Below the pieces are notes generated by a model. That model had not been told where the DNA came from and made no database searches. It saw only the letters and a program-made list of their open reading frames with translations. A DNA stretch of 64,000 bases from Flagellimonas pacifica (lineage in GTDB: Bacteria > Bacteroidota > Bacteroidia > Flavobacteriales > Flavobacteriaceae): contig NZ_OBEH01000001.1 of assembly GCF_900215465.1 (NCBI RefSeq), forward strand, positions 682,001-746,000, in the 5' to 3' direction. Each line of letters opens with the position of its first letter. The first letter of the stretch is position 1. A program made the translations under genes and the position numbers. This document shows positions 36,705 through 45,093 of this stretch, piece after piece.

Positions 36705-36847
36705 ATGGTTTTATTGGTTCATTTTCAGGTGCTCCCTACTTTTATAGAAGTTAAATGATTGTAAATGGTTGCCCAGGGTGTAGCTTTTATGTTCATTGAC
36801 GAACAATCTTGACCTTGCGTGCTACAAAAATGAAGTTGGGGTTGCGC

Positions 36848-37411
36848 CTATTTATTATGTAGCGCTTTTTCCTCTTTTCTATACAAAAGCAATGCTAAGC
36901 CCGTTGCAAAGACCATACAACTGATCAACATTATAATTCCGCTGTCCCAAACAAAATATGAAATGCCAACAAAGGGGCCTCCCAGAATAACCATAAGGGC
37001 ACTCAACGTATTACTTTTTATAAAGTTTAGTGCATGGGCCGCCAGCCCAACAAAAAGGAAAGAAGGGCCAACCGTTACAAATGGAACTAAAATTAATGGT
37101 GTGTTGCTTATTTGCTCACTTAACGCGTTTCTTCCAGCATTATCATCTCCAAAACTCCACATGATAAAATCTATGGTACACAATCCAATATGGGCAATAA
37201 CCCCTATTACTGTTAAAACGGATGCAATGGAATTAAGCTTGTTTTTTGGAAATACATTATTAAAATTGATCAACAATACCGCCCCAATTAGGTTAAACCA
37301 ATGCGCTAGATCTATATGTTCTTGCTGGCTCAACGAGCCTTGAGAGAAAAAAACATAACTGATCACAAAAAATAACAGTCCTAGCAAGCATAAAGTTTTT
37401 GGTTTGGTCAT
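36848..37411 (-). CDS. Small integral membrane protein, unknown function
   Basis: A 187-residue protein with about six hydrophobic segments (LCLLGLLFFVISYVFF first) and a short charged tail (YRKEEKALHNK). It has no motif I recognise; the layout of alternating helices with short loops is like DUF-type sensor or carrier proteins. Its ATG overlaps the TGA of a 55-residue ORF by four bases (ATGA), so it is translated with that ORF as the last gene of a small operon. Confidence 0.75.
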   Translation of the reverse strand: MTKPKTLCLLGLLFFVISYVFFSQGSLSQQEHIDLAHWFNLIGAVLLINFNNVFPKNKLNSIASVLTVIGVIAHIGLCTIDFIMWSFGDDNAGRNALSEQISNTPLILVPFVTVGPSFLFVGLAAHALNFIKSNTLSALMVILGGPFVGISYFVWDSGIIMLISCMVFATGLALLLYRKEEKALHNK

Positions 37412-37575
37412 AATGGTGTTCTTTTTCTTCCTTTAACTCCAGTGGCACACCCATAAAAGTACTCTACATATTCAACTTCTAATTCTGGTCGGTTAAAAAT
37501 TTGTAGTGTGTTTTCCGCGTTTTCAAACTTCTCTGTATAAACTCCCAACATTTTATATGTTTCTGGTTTTCCCAT
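37408..37575 (-). CDS. Short ORF of 55 residues coupled to the next gene
   Basis: The minus-strand frame from ATG 37575 runs 55 codons to TGA at 37408-37410. The product begins MGKPETYKMLGVYTEKFENAE and ends in a basic GRKRTPL tail, with one cysteine. Its stop overlaps the start of the membrane-protein gene as ATGA, and its start is 12 bases after the stop of the immunity gene upstream, which is what a genuine operon gene would look like. I know no family; a shifted or truncated gene is the alternative. Confidence 0.5.
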   Translation of the reverse strand: MGKPETYKMLGVYTEKFENAENTLQIFNRPELEVEYVEYFYGCATGVKGRKRTPL

Positions 37576-37587
37576 AGCGGTTTGTTC

Positions 37588-38034
37588 TCAATTTATTTTT
37601 TTGAATTCTTCGTATGCTTCCAATATCTTTCTTCCAGTATCATACTCGGCAGCTTCTTTTTCAATTTCAGATATTTTATTATTGAAAAGCTCACACATTA
37701 AAGCCCAATATTCTGTTTCTTTTTTCCAATAAGCGGAATTGCTCGTAAGAACAGCCTTTAATAGGTCGCCTTCATAAAAATCTCCCTCTGCCAAAATATC
37801 TTTTTCCAATGTTTTGAAGGCTAACGGAATCAAGTATTTCAGCCCAATATCTTGGCCAATCATAATTCTTAAATCCTCTGTGTCAAACTCTTTCAATTGT
37901 TTTTTTCTCAATTGATGACAGGTGGTAATTAAATAGCTTTCATCTTTAGGAATTTCTCCCCAATATTCTTTTTCTAGGCTTTCTAAGGATTTTAAAAGCC
38001 AGTTATTTTCAGATTTAGTTTTCGCCTTTGCCAT
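37588..38034 (-). CDS. CdiI-type contact-dependent inhibition immunity protein
   Basis: A 148-residue soluble protein from ATG 38034 (a TTG at 38052 adds six residues). The sequence follows the CDI-immunity (CdiI_3-like) pattern: LKSLESLEKEYWGE, a CHQLRKKQLKEF segment, DLRIMIGQDIGLKYLIPLAFKTLE, and EGDFYEGDLLKAVL. In known systems such proteins neutralise a toxin delivered by neighbouring cells. No CdiA, Rhs or T6SS/T9SS-delivered toxin gene is adjacent, so this is an orphan immunity gene, possibly giving defence against rivals' toxins. It is in an operon with small ORFs on both sides. Confidence 0.8.
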   Translation of the reverse strand: MAKAKTKSENNWLLKSLESLEKEYWGEIPKDESYLITTCHQLRKKQLKEFDTEDLRIMIGQDIGLKYLIPLAFKTLEKDILAEGDFYEGDLLKAVLTSNSAYWKKETEYWALMCELFNNKISEIEKEAAEYDTGRKILEAYEEFKKIN

Positions 38035-38056
38035 TTCTAAAGTATTGAACAACTTA

Positions 38057-38356
38057 TTAATGCCTCGTTCCTATCTCCCCAATCTTAGCCTTACAAATCT
38101 TCTCCGTAAGCCGCTTCAACTCATTTACTCGCTCCGCCAAATACTCCAGTTCACCTTTGGTGATGGTGTATTCATCCATTTTGTAACGGGCATCAATATA
38201 GGCTCGTTTTAGGAGTTCAAAAAGGTGTTTTTCTTCATCTGTAATCTTGGGGAAAACGGCAAAGCGTTGGTCGCACATTTCCGCCTCTTTAAAAGATTCA
38301 ACTCGTGAAGTGCGCAGTTGTAATTCTTCTTGTTTGAATTTGGGCAAATGGTTCAC
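38057..38356 (-). CDS. Short HEPN-like protein, possibly a fragment
   Basis: A 99-residue frame from a GTG start. Its C-terminal two-thirds (EEKHLFELLKRAYIDARYKMDEYTITKGELEYLAERVNELKRLTEKICKAKIG) strongly resembles the C-terminal helical part of Bacteroidetes HEPN-domain proteins, which normally follow a nucleotidyltransferase domain. An in-frame stop lies shortly upstream and there is no room for the missing N-terminal domain, so this looks like a remnant or a stand-alone small HEPN-like protein. It immediately precedes the immunity gene. Confidence 0.6.
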   Translation of the reverse strand: MNHLPKFKQEELQLRTSRVESFKEAEMCDQRFAVFPKITDEEKHLFELLKRAYIDARYKMDEYTITKGELEYLAERVNELKRLTEKICKAKIGEIGTRH

Positions 38357-38404
38357 AAACGCAAAGTAAGGAATTATTAAATCCTTTTAATACATGTAGA
38401 CTAT

Positions 38405-38878
38405 TCAATTTGGAGAATGCAATCCCATTTTATTGCCTTCGGAATCTAAAAAGAGTGCAAAAAAACCAACCTCATCAGCATGTGGTGTTTTGGGTATTAG
38501 GATTTTTCCTCCACTGCCTTCAACTTTGTCCAAAACATGTTGAAGGTCGTTGCCCCCATTTAGGTAGATAGTAATTCCTACTGCCGAAGGCTCATACCCT
38601 TCCCCTTTCATAATCACCCCGGTCACCATCTGGTCTTCAAAGGGCAAAAGGCCCATTTCCATTCCGGGGAATTCCATTTTCTCTATGCTGATGTTTAAAA
38701 TGGCTTGGTAAAAATCAATGGCCCGTGTAATGTCCGTGGCCGGAATTTCAAAAATGGATACATAACTTTTCATAAAAGTTGTTTTTTTGGTTTCTGAATC
38801 AGGTTTTGGTTTGTTCTGGCAAGCAGCAGGCCCAAAAATGAGCAGGCCCACGGATAGACCAAATAGTAATCTTTTCAT
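38405..38878 (-). CDS. VOC-family lipoprotein (glyoxalase fold)
   Basis: A 157-residue protein with a lipoprotein signal peptide (MKRLLFGLSVGLLIFGPAAC, lipobox PAAC), unusual for the mostly cytosolic VOC superfamily. The VOC module follows from about residue 35 (YVSIFEIPATDITRAIDFYQAIL, then VGFFALFLDSEGNKMGLHS). Members of this subfamily without a signal are common beside AraC regulators. The mature function is unknown. It lies downstream of an AraC gene on the same strand, separated by 74 bases. An alternative start at the internal Met of TTFMKSYVSIF would give a cytosolic protein; the clean lipobox favours the longer form. Confidence 0.82.
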   Translation of the reverse strand: MKRLLFGLSVGLLIFGPAACQNKPKPDSETKKTTFMKSYVSIFEIPATDITRAIDFYQAILNISIEKMEFPGMEMGLLPFEDQMVTGVIMKGEGYEPSAVGITIYLNGGNDLQHVLDKVEGSGGKILIPKTPHADEVGFFALFLDSEGNKMGLHSPN

Positions 38879-38952
38879 GTTTTTTGGTTAAAACGAGGTA
38901 TAAAAGTATAGTGCCCTTAGGCCGTGAAATTGTAAAAATGCGACAGCTGGGT

Positions 38953-39768
38953 CTATTTATAGAAAGCGGAAGAGAGCTCCATGTTTTCATGCCCTAAAAA
39001 TTCCTTTGGGCTAATACCTGTAAACTCCCTAAAATCTTTAATAAAATGCGCCTGATCGTAGTACTCACTTTTGTAAGCGATCTTGGTGAGGTTGTCGCCT
39101 TCTTCACTCAACAACATTTTTAACGCACTCTGCAATCGGATGACCTTGCCCAACTGTTTGGGGCTAATACCTATCTGTTTCGAGAATTTTCGCTCCAATT
39201 GTCGTCTTTTAGAAGGGTCGTCTTTAACAATATTGCTTATTGATGTATTTCCTTTGGTGGCCAACAGCGTTTCCACAGTAGATTTTACAATGGAATCCAC
39301 AGTAGACGCTTCACTGAGTCTGTTGAGAAGGAATTTTTCAGCGATTGCAATGCGTACTTGCGTATCTTTTGCCCAGACCATCTCGTGTTCCAGTTTTTCG
39401 GCAACGTCTTTCCCAAACAGCTTTTCAATGGGTGTTTCTTTGTTCGCCAAGATTTTAATGGGCTCTTCCATAAAATTGGCAAAGCCAAACGGATAAAAAC
39501 TGATGGAAAAGGAGTTGACATACCCTGTGGGCTCAACGCAAAAAGGCTCCAAAATCTGTCCCAATACAAATGCCCGGGGCTGTAGTATAAAATTATTGTC
39601 GGTGGTATAGCGTTTGATGTCATCCCCGAAGATAAATACCATTTCAATCTTCCCGTCTGGGATGATCCGTTGCTGTTGCGGGTTATCAGAAGCTGGCACT
39701 TCCAACGACCAATAACAACTGACCAACGATTCTAAATCTGGATGGGGTTGATAGGTTTGGTAGTTCAT
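38953..39768 (-). CDS. AraC-family transcriptional regulator
   Basis: A 271-residue regulator. The N-terminal part (YQTYQPHPDLESLVSCYWSLEVP, then IPDGKIEMVFIFGD) is the DUF6597-like sensory domain of this AraC subgroup. The C-terminal AraC DNA-binding domain (about 170-262) has the two helix-turn-helix units, the second reading IAYKSEYYDQAHFIKDFREFTGISPKEFLG. Its start overlaps the end of the GNAT gene as ATGA, and the VOC lipoprotein gene lies downstream, a probable target. It may control this operon. Confidence 0.9.
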   Translation of the reverse strand: MNYQTYQPHPDLESLVSCYWSLEVPASDNPQQQRIIPDGKIEMVFIFGDDIKRYTTDNNFILQPRAFVLGQILEPFCVEPTGYVNSFSISFYPFGFANFMEEPIKILANKETPIEKLFGKDVAEKLEHEMVWAKDTQVRIAIAEKFLLNRLSEASTVDSIVKSTVETLLATKGNTSISNIVKDDPSKRRQLERKFSKQIGISPKQLGKVIRLQSALKMLLSEEGDNLTKIAYKSEYYDQAHFIKDFREFTGISPKEFLGHENMELSSAFYK

Positions 39769-40223
39769 GAGGCAGGCTTTTCTATTTTTTTCACCATCCT
39801 AACATGGGGAATACCGTCTTCCAAATATTCTTCGCCTTGAGCAACAAAACCCAATCCGTTGTAAAATTTTAATAAATAGGTTTGGGCGGAAAGTTCTATG
39901 GTGTTTTTAGGGAATCTTTTGCTCATTTCATCAATAGAAGCTTGCATAATTACTTTTCCATAACCATATTTTCGTTCTTCTTTGGCAACCACTACCCTTC
40001 CAATGCTTGGGTTCTTAAAATAATCGCCAGGTCTGAACATTCGCGTATAGGCCACAATTACACCTTTTTTAGTGCCCATAACGTGCAAAGCTTTTTCGTC
40101 TTTGCCATCAATATCTTGATATACGCAATCCTGCTCTACCACAAAAACCTCACTTCGCAACTGCAAAATTTGGTACAGTTCTGTGGTTGTTAATTCTTGG
40201 AATGTTTTTGTTATAATCTTCAT
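39765..40223 (-). CDS. ElaA-type GNAT acetyltransferase
   Basis: A 152-residue acetyltransferase from ATG 40223, which overlaps the CDF gene stop (TGATG). It shows the ElaA pattern LTTTELYQILQLRSEVFVVEQDCVYQDIDGKD near the N-terminus and the acetyl-CoA site IGRVVVAKEERKYGYGKVIM (Q/R-x-x-G-x-G/A-like). The substrate is unknown. It is the third gene of a rpiB-CDF-elaA-araC chain with overlapping ends. Confidence 0.9.
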   Translation of the reverse strand: MKIITKTFQELTTTELYQILQLRSEVFVVEQDCVYQDIDGKDEKALHVMGTKKGVIVAYTRMFRPGDYFKNPSIGRVVVAKEERKYGYGKVIMQASIDEMSKRFPKNTIELSAQTYLLKFYNGLGFVAQGEEYLEDGIPHVRMVKKIEKPAS

Positions 40224-41137
40224 CAATCTTGAACAATTACGCTTTTGGAATCACATTTATCAAACTCAGGTTGAATGTTCACATGGTTGATTCCATGTTT
40301 GTGATACACATGTTCTTCAATATCCACCAAAATCTTATCAAACTCAGATAGTTTAATGTCCTCTTTAAAATCAATATGCGCCTCCATATGGATTTCCTCT
40401 TCGTTCAATTGCCAAATATGTACATGGTGTACATTTTTAATGGGTTCCAACGTACAAATGGACTCCACAATCTTTTTTACTTCAATGGATTTTGGCGTGA
40501 AGAGCATCAACACCTTGGTTGATTCCTTCAGTAAATCATATCCCATGTAGATCAGATATACTCCGATTGCCATGGTCAGGGCAGCATCTACCCAATAAAT
40601 TTGAAAATACTTCATCAACAGACCACCTATCAAAACTGCTACAGAGGCCATCATATCTGTTAACAAATGCAAATAGGCAGATTTCATGTTCATGTTATCC
40701 TTTGAGTCCTTTTTCAACAACAGCACACTGAAACCATTACCTAAAATGGCTATCAATGCCAACCAAATAACAAGGTTGGATTCTATTTCTTGGGGCTCAA
40801 AAAAACGCTCCACAGCCTCTATCATCAAAATGATCGCAACAACGACCAAAGTTGCTGCATTGATGAAGGCAGCCAAAATCTCTGCCCTTTTATAACCAAA
40901 GGTTTTAAGGGTTGATGCCTTCTTTTTTCCCAATAACGTAGCAACGTAACTTATTATAAGGGAAAGAACATCACTAAAATTATGGAGTGCATCAGACAAC
41001 AGGGCAAGACTTCCGGAAATTATACCACCTATTACCTGCGAAATGGTAATAACAATGTTAAGGACAATGGATATGAGTAGGTTTCTCCCTTTTAAATCGT
41101 TATGTGAGTGAGAATGGCCATGATGATGGTGTCCCAT
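40223..41137 (-). CDS. Cation diffusion facilitator (Zn2+/Cd2+/Co2+ efflux type)
   Basis: A 304-residue inner-membrane metal/proton antiporter. It opens with a metal-binding histidine stretch (MGHHHHGHSHSHND) and has six membrane helices, with the site-A residues in LALLSDALHNFSDV and HLLTDMMAS. The cytoplasmic C-terminal domain (about 210-290) contains HHVHIWQLNEEEIHMEAHIDF, the CDF dimerisation motif. Its export substrate is probably zinc. It lies 12 bases after rpiB and overlaps elaA. Confidence 0.93.
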   Translation of the reverse strand: MGHHHHGHSHSHNDLKGRNLLISIVLNIVITISQVIGGIISGSLALLSDALHNFSDVLSLIISYVATLLGKKKASTLKTFGYKRAEILAAFINAATLVVVAIILMIEAVERFFEPQEIESNLVIWLALIAILGNGFSVLLLKKDSKDNMNMKSAYLHLLTDMMASVAVLIGGLLMKYFQIYWVDAALTMAIGVYLIYMGYDLLKESTKVLMLFTPKSIEVKKIVESICTLEPIKNVHHVHIWQLNEEEIHMEAHIDFKEDIKLSEFDKILVDIEEHVYHKHGINHVNIQPEFDKCDSKSVIVQD

Positions 41138-41149
41138 ATATTATACGGT

Positions 41150-41581
41150 TTATCTGCAGGAAATTTTTTCTACCCGTCTTTCATGACGTCCGCCTTCAAA
41201 TTTGGTATCCAGGAAAGTTTCTACCATTTCCAAAGCCTGAGGCAGAGCAACAAAACGAGCTGGAAGACTTAAAATATTTGCATCATTATGTTCTCTGGCC
41301 AATGCAGTTATTTCTTTGGTCCAACATAGTGCTCCCCTTACTTTTTGATGCTTGTTTATAGTCATGTTGGCACCATTTCCACTTCCGCAGATAACAATTC
41401 CCATATCTACATTGCCTTCTTCTACATCTTTTGCAACGGGATGTACAAAATCAGGATAATCAACACTATCAGTACCATCGGTACCATGATTTATAACTTC
41501 TATATTTTTGGATTTTAAAAGACCAATAATTGCCAATTTGTAGTCGGTTCCGGCGTGGTCATTTCCTATTGCAATTTTCAT
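41150..41581 (-). CDS. rpiB: Ribose-5-phosphate isomerase B
   Basis: A 143-residue RpiB/LacA-type sugar-phosphate isomerase that interconverts ribose 5-phosphate and ribulose 5-phosphate in the cytosol. Motifs: GNDHAGTDYKL at the N-terminus, HGTDGTDSVDYPD, and the active-site loop VICGSGNGANMTINKH with the catalytic Cys. EHNDANILSLPARF follows. Length is that of the family. It heads a minus-strand operon with a metal exporter gene and has a -7 element upstream. Confidence 0.93.
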   Translation of the reverse strand: MKIAIGNDHAGTDYKLAIIGLLKSKNIEVINHGTDGTDSVDYPDFVHPVAKDVEEGNVDMGIVICGSGNGANMTINKHQKVRGALCWTKEITALAREHNDANILSLPARFVALPQALEMVETFLDTKFEGGRHERRVEKISCR

Positions 41582-42174
41582 AATATTTGTTTAGGTATAG
41601 CGTTATACAAAGGTACAATTCTTTTCACGCAACAGTGTTGATAATAATCAGTAAAAAATTGCAGTTATTTAATTTTCAGTTATTTACAAATTATTCATAA
41701 TTGTTGATCTTTTGCTGAAAAAAACAGGAAACTAAATTTTGGTTTTCTAAAAAACAATCTTAATACATATAATTTCATTACAATCACACAATATTCAATT
41801 AAAATTTAATCAACAGTTAAGAAACAAAAAGTGTCCGTAATTAACATTAAATCCATAATTAGTTTTCAATAAAAACTTGTTGAAAATACTTATCAAAAAT
41901 GGTTTATAAATAATCTAACATCTTGATTTTTAATTCCATTTTCAATTTAAAAAATGTGAACAAAAATATCTTTCTGTTCAAGTCAAGTTTTTCTTCATAA
42001 AATTATACCACATATCAACATCCCATCATAATCATCATTTTTATAAATTTTAAAAAAGAAAAAAAAGTGGAATATTAATTATTGTTGATAAAACTTGTTC
42101 TTTTTAATGATTACTGTTCAATGGAGGCTTTGTCACGGATTATAATTTGTAATTTTCAAAAAATTAAAATGTAA
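41582..42174. other. 593-base very AT-rich divergent gap
   Basis: No gene, tRNA or known RNA is visible between divergent rpiB and the RNase R gene. The central part is visibly much more AT-rich than its surroundings. TGTTGATAA occurs twice (41636-41644 and 42083-42091); it is the complement of TTATCAACA, close to a DnaA box. Near-matches TTATTTACA (41680-41688) and TTATTCATA (41691-41699) lie nearby. It may be a long regulatory region or an origin-like element. Confidence 0.5.
41608..41615 (-). promoter_or_regulatory. Possible -7 element for the rpiB operon
   Basis: On the minus strand TACCTTTG fits TAnnTTTG and would start transcription about 20 bases before rpiB. I find no TTG at a proper -33 distance, so the call is weak. 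Confidence 0.35.
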
Positions 42175-44373
42175 ATGTCAAAAAAGAAGAAGAGAGCGAG
42201 TAGTCAGCGGAAGAATGAAATTACAAAAGGCATTTTCACAGTACTGGAAAAAGAACCATCCAAAAGTTTTAACTATAAACAAATAGCTTCAAAACTTGGT
42301 ATTACTGAAACAAAAGACCGCAATGATTTGATAAAGCGGTTGGGGCAGCTTAAGGCAAGTGACAGAATTGTAGAGGCAGATAGAGGTAAATACCAGAAGA
42401 AACCTTCATTGTATACTTACTTTACCGGAAAAGTTGATTTGACCACAAGTGGAAATGCCTATATAGTGGTAGAGGATATGGATAATGACATCTTTGTACC
42501 CTACAATCGTTTGAACAAAGCTTTTCATGGAGATATGGTTGAGGTTTTTTTGAAACCCAGACGTAAGGGCAAAAAACCAGAAGGTGAAATATCTAAGGTT
42601 TTGGAACGTAAAAAGAACTCGTATGTAGGTATTGTGGACAAGCAAAAGACCTTTGCTTTTATAAGACCATCTGACCCAAAAATGTATACGGACATTTTTG
42701 TTCCGTTGGAAAAGCTGAAAAAGGCCGAAAACGGTGATAAAGTATTGGTGAATTTGGGAGATTGGCCAGCAGATGCTGATTCACCTTATGGAGAAGTTAC
42801 CCAAATTCTTGGAAAACCAGGTGAGCATGATACGGAGATACATTCCATTTTGGCGGAATATGGTCTTCCCCATGAATTCCCATATGAAGTGGAGCAGTTT
42901 GCACAAACTTTGGACACCTCGATAAAGGAATCTGAGATTGCCAAAAGAAGGGATATGAGAGAGGTTTTGACCTTTACCATAGATCCAAAGGATGCCAAGG
43001 ATTTTGATGATGCACTGTCGTTTCAGAAATTGGAAAATGGTAATTATGAAATTGGTATCCATATTGCCGATGTTTCGCATTATGTGCAACCTGATACCAT
43101 TTTGGAAGATGAGGCTTATGAAAGGGCTACTTCGGTTTATTTGGTGGATAGAGTGGTGCCTATGCTGCCTGAGGTTCTATCCAACAATGCCTGTTCGCTA
43201 AGACCCAATGAAGAAAAATATACGTTCTCCGCCATTTTTGAGATGGATGAAAAAGCCAACCTAATCAACCAATGGTTTGGAAGAACTGCTATTAATTCCA
43301 ATGAGCGTTTTGCGTATGAAGAAGCACAACATATTATTGAAACAGGAGAAGCTACAATTCCAAAGGAAATTTCAATTAGGGGAGGTAGTTATACGGTTTC
43401 ACATGATATAGTGGAAGCTACACTGACTTTTGATAAACTTGCCAAAATTATGCGAAAGCAACGCATGGATGATGGAGCTATTTCTTTTGATAAAATTGAG
43501 GTAAGGTTCAATCTTAATGATAAAAATGAACCAGAAGGTGTTTATTTTAAAGAAGCAAAAGATGCCAATAAACTTATTGAAGAGTTTATGCTCTTGGCCA
43601 ATAAAAAGGTTGCCGAATTTATAGGCAAACAAAAAAAGACCTTTGTCTATCGTATTCATGATGAGCCGGATGAGGAAAAATTAATGGCCTTGAATGGAGT
43701 TATTTCCCGGTTTGGACACAGTATTAACCTAAAGGACAAAAAAGGACTTAATTCCTCTTTAAATAAGTTACTGCAAGATGTTAAGGGCAAGAAAGAGCAG
43801 AATCTTGTGGATACCTTGACCATACGAAGTATGAGCAAGGCTATCTATACCACGGAAAATATTGGACACTACGGATTGGGCTTTGAATATTATTCCCACT
43901 TTACGTCTCCTATCCGTAGATATCCGGATGTGATGGTGCATCGTTTGTTGCAACATTATTTAGATGGTGGAAAGCAACCAAAAGCTCCTGTTTATGAAGA
44001 AAAATGCAAGCATTCTTCGGATATGGAACTATTGGCGGCGAATGCGGAAAGAGATTCGGTAAAGTACATGCAGATAAAGTTTATGGAAGACCATAAGGAT
44101 CAAAAGTTTTTAGGAGTGATTTCTGGGGTTACCGAATGGGGCATTTATGTTGAAATTATTGAAAACAAATGTGAGGGAATGGTTAGAATTCGTGATATTA
44201 AGGATGATTATTATGTGTTTGATGAACGACAATTTGCCATTGTGGGAGAGCGTAGAAAACGTATGTACCAACTAGGTGATGAAGTATATGTGATGGTAAA
44301 GAATACAGATTTGATAAAACGCCATCTTGATTTTTCATTGCTTGGTAAAAGGGAGAATGTTACTTTGGAATAA
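42175..44373 (+). CDS. rnr: Ribonuclease R (VacB/RNase II family)
   Basis: A 732-residue 3'-5' exoribonuclease for structured RNA. The N-terminal winged-helix (about 10-65) precedes cold-shock domains (about 80-235; GKVDLTTSGNAYIVVEDMDNDIFVP). The RNB catalytic domain has TIDPKDAKDFDDALSF with metal-binding aspartates, and SHFTSPIRRYPDVMVHRLL. A C-terminal S1 domain follows (FLGVISGVTEWGIYVEI). Length is normal. The start SKKKKRA is basic. It is divergent from rpiB across the AT-rich gap. Confidence 0.95.
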   Translation: MSKKKKRASSQRKNEITKGIFTVLEKEPSKSFNYKQIASKLGITETKDRNDLIKRLGQLKASDRIVEADRGKYQKKPSLYTYFTGKVDLTTSGNAYIVVEDMDNDIFVPYNRLNKAFHGDMVEVFLKPRRKGKKPEGEISKVLERKKNSYVGIVDKQKTFAFIRPSDPKMYTDIFVPLEKLKKAENGDKVLVNLGDWPADADSPYGEVTQILGKPGEHDTEIHSILAEYGLPHEFPYEVEQFAQTLDTSIKESEIAKRRDMREVLTFTIDPKDAKDFDDALSFQKLENGNYEIGIHIADVSHYVQPDTILEDEAYERATSVYLVDRVVPMLPEVLSNNACSLRPNEEKYTFSAIFEMDEKANLINQWFGRTAINSNERFAYEEAQHIIETGEATIPKEISIRGGSYTVSHDIVEATLTFDKLAKIMRKQRMDDGAISFDKIEVRFNLNDKNEPEGVYFKEAKDANKLIEEFMLLANKKVAEFIGKQKKTFVYRIHDEPDEEKLMALNGVISRFGHSINLKDKKGLNSSLNKLLQDVKGKKEQNLVDTLTIRSMSKAIYTTENIGHYGLGFEYYSHFTSPIRRYPDVMVHRLLQHYLDGGKQPKAPVYEEKCKHSSDMELLAANAERDSVKYMQIKFMEDHKDQKFLGVISGVTEWGIYVEIIENKCEGMVRIRDIKDDYYVFDERQFAIVGERRKRMYQLGDEVYVMVKNTDLIKRHLDFSLLGKRENVTLE

Positions 44374-44407
44374 AATTTGTGCACTATTGTGAACCAAATT
44401 TTGAATT

Positions 44408-45088
44408 ATGAAAACCGTAAAGATTTTGATGTTGTTTCTTGCCTTTCAGGCAGTGCATGCGCAGGATGAGAAAATTACACAAGAACTTCGCAAGTTTACC
44501 GAAGTTAAAGGTTTTGACGGACTTTCCATCAACCTTATAAAATCAGATGTAAACAAAGCAGTAATTACTGGAGCAAACACTAGAAAAGTGGCTATTGTTA
44601 ACAACGATGGTGTATTAAAACTTAGAATGGAAATTGATAAGATTTTCAGCGGATATAGAACATTTATAGATTTATATTGCTCGGAGGAGTTGAAAGTTTT
44701 GGACGTAAATGAAGATGCAAGAATAGCATCTGAAGAACAGTTTGTTCAAAATGTACTGGAACTCAAAGCGCAAGAAGGTGGAGAATTGAAAGTAAATTGT
44801 CAAACAGAACAACTTTTAATTAAAGCAGTTACTGGTGGAGAAATTGAAACCATAGGATTTTCAGATAATCAAGATATTATTATTAATACAGGAGGTTATT
44901 ACAAAGGGAAAGGTTTTAAGACCAAGTTTACTACGATCACGGTGAATGCAGGTGGAAATGCGGAAATATACGCAACCAATTATGTAAAGGCCAATGTAAA
45001 GGCTGGAGGGGAAGTGTTGGTCTATGGAGATCCACAAAAAATGGATGAAAAGAAAGTGTTTGGGGGTAAAATAAAAAGAATGGAGTAA
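44408..45088 (+). CDS. GIN-domain (DUF2807) secreted protein
   Basis: A 226-residue protein with signal peptide (MKTVKILMLFLAFQAVHAQ) and a repetitive beta-strand body (VKGFDGLSINLIKSDVNKAVITG, then ELKVNCQTEQLLIKAVTGGEIETIGF and KANVKAGGEVLVYGDP), which is the putative auto-transporter adhesin head GIN domain. It would fold as a right-handed beta-helix-like structure. Localisation is envelope; role unknown. It lies 34 bases after rnr and 5 bases before the LysE-type gene. Confidence 0.88.
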   Translation: MKTVKILMLFLAFQAVHAQDEKITQELRKFTEVKGFDGLSINLIKSDVNKAVITGANTRKVAIVNNDGVLKLRMEIDKIFSGYRTFIDLYCSEELKVLDVNEDARIASEEQFVQNVLELKAQEGGELKVNCQTEQLLIKAVTGGEIETIGFSDNQDIIINTGGYYKGKGFKTKFTTITVNAGGNAEIYATNYVKANVKAGGEVLVYGDPQKMDEKKVFGGKIKRME

Positions 45089-45093
45089 AAAAT

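Noticed and set aside
36705..36847. A structured RNA in the gap between the two membrane-protein genes
   Set aside because: Only short weak inverted repeats (4-5 bp) are visible, with no conserved RNA motif.
41582..42174. A confident origin of replication
   Set aside because: No dnaA, no perfect DnaA-box cluster and no whole-chromosome skew can be checked here; kept only as a low-interest finding.
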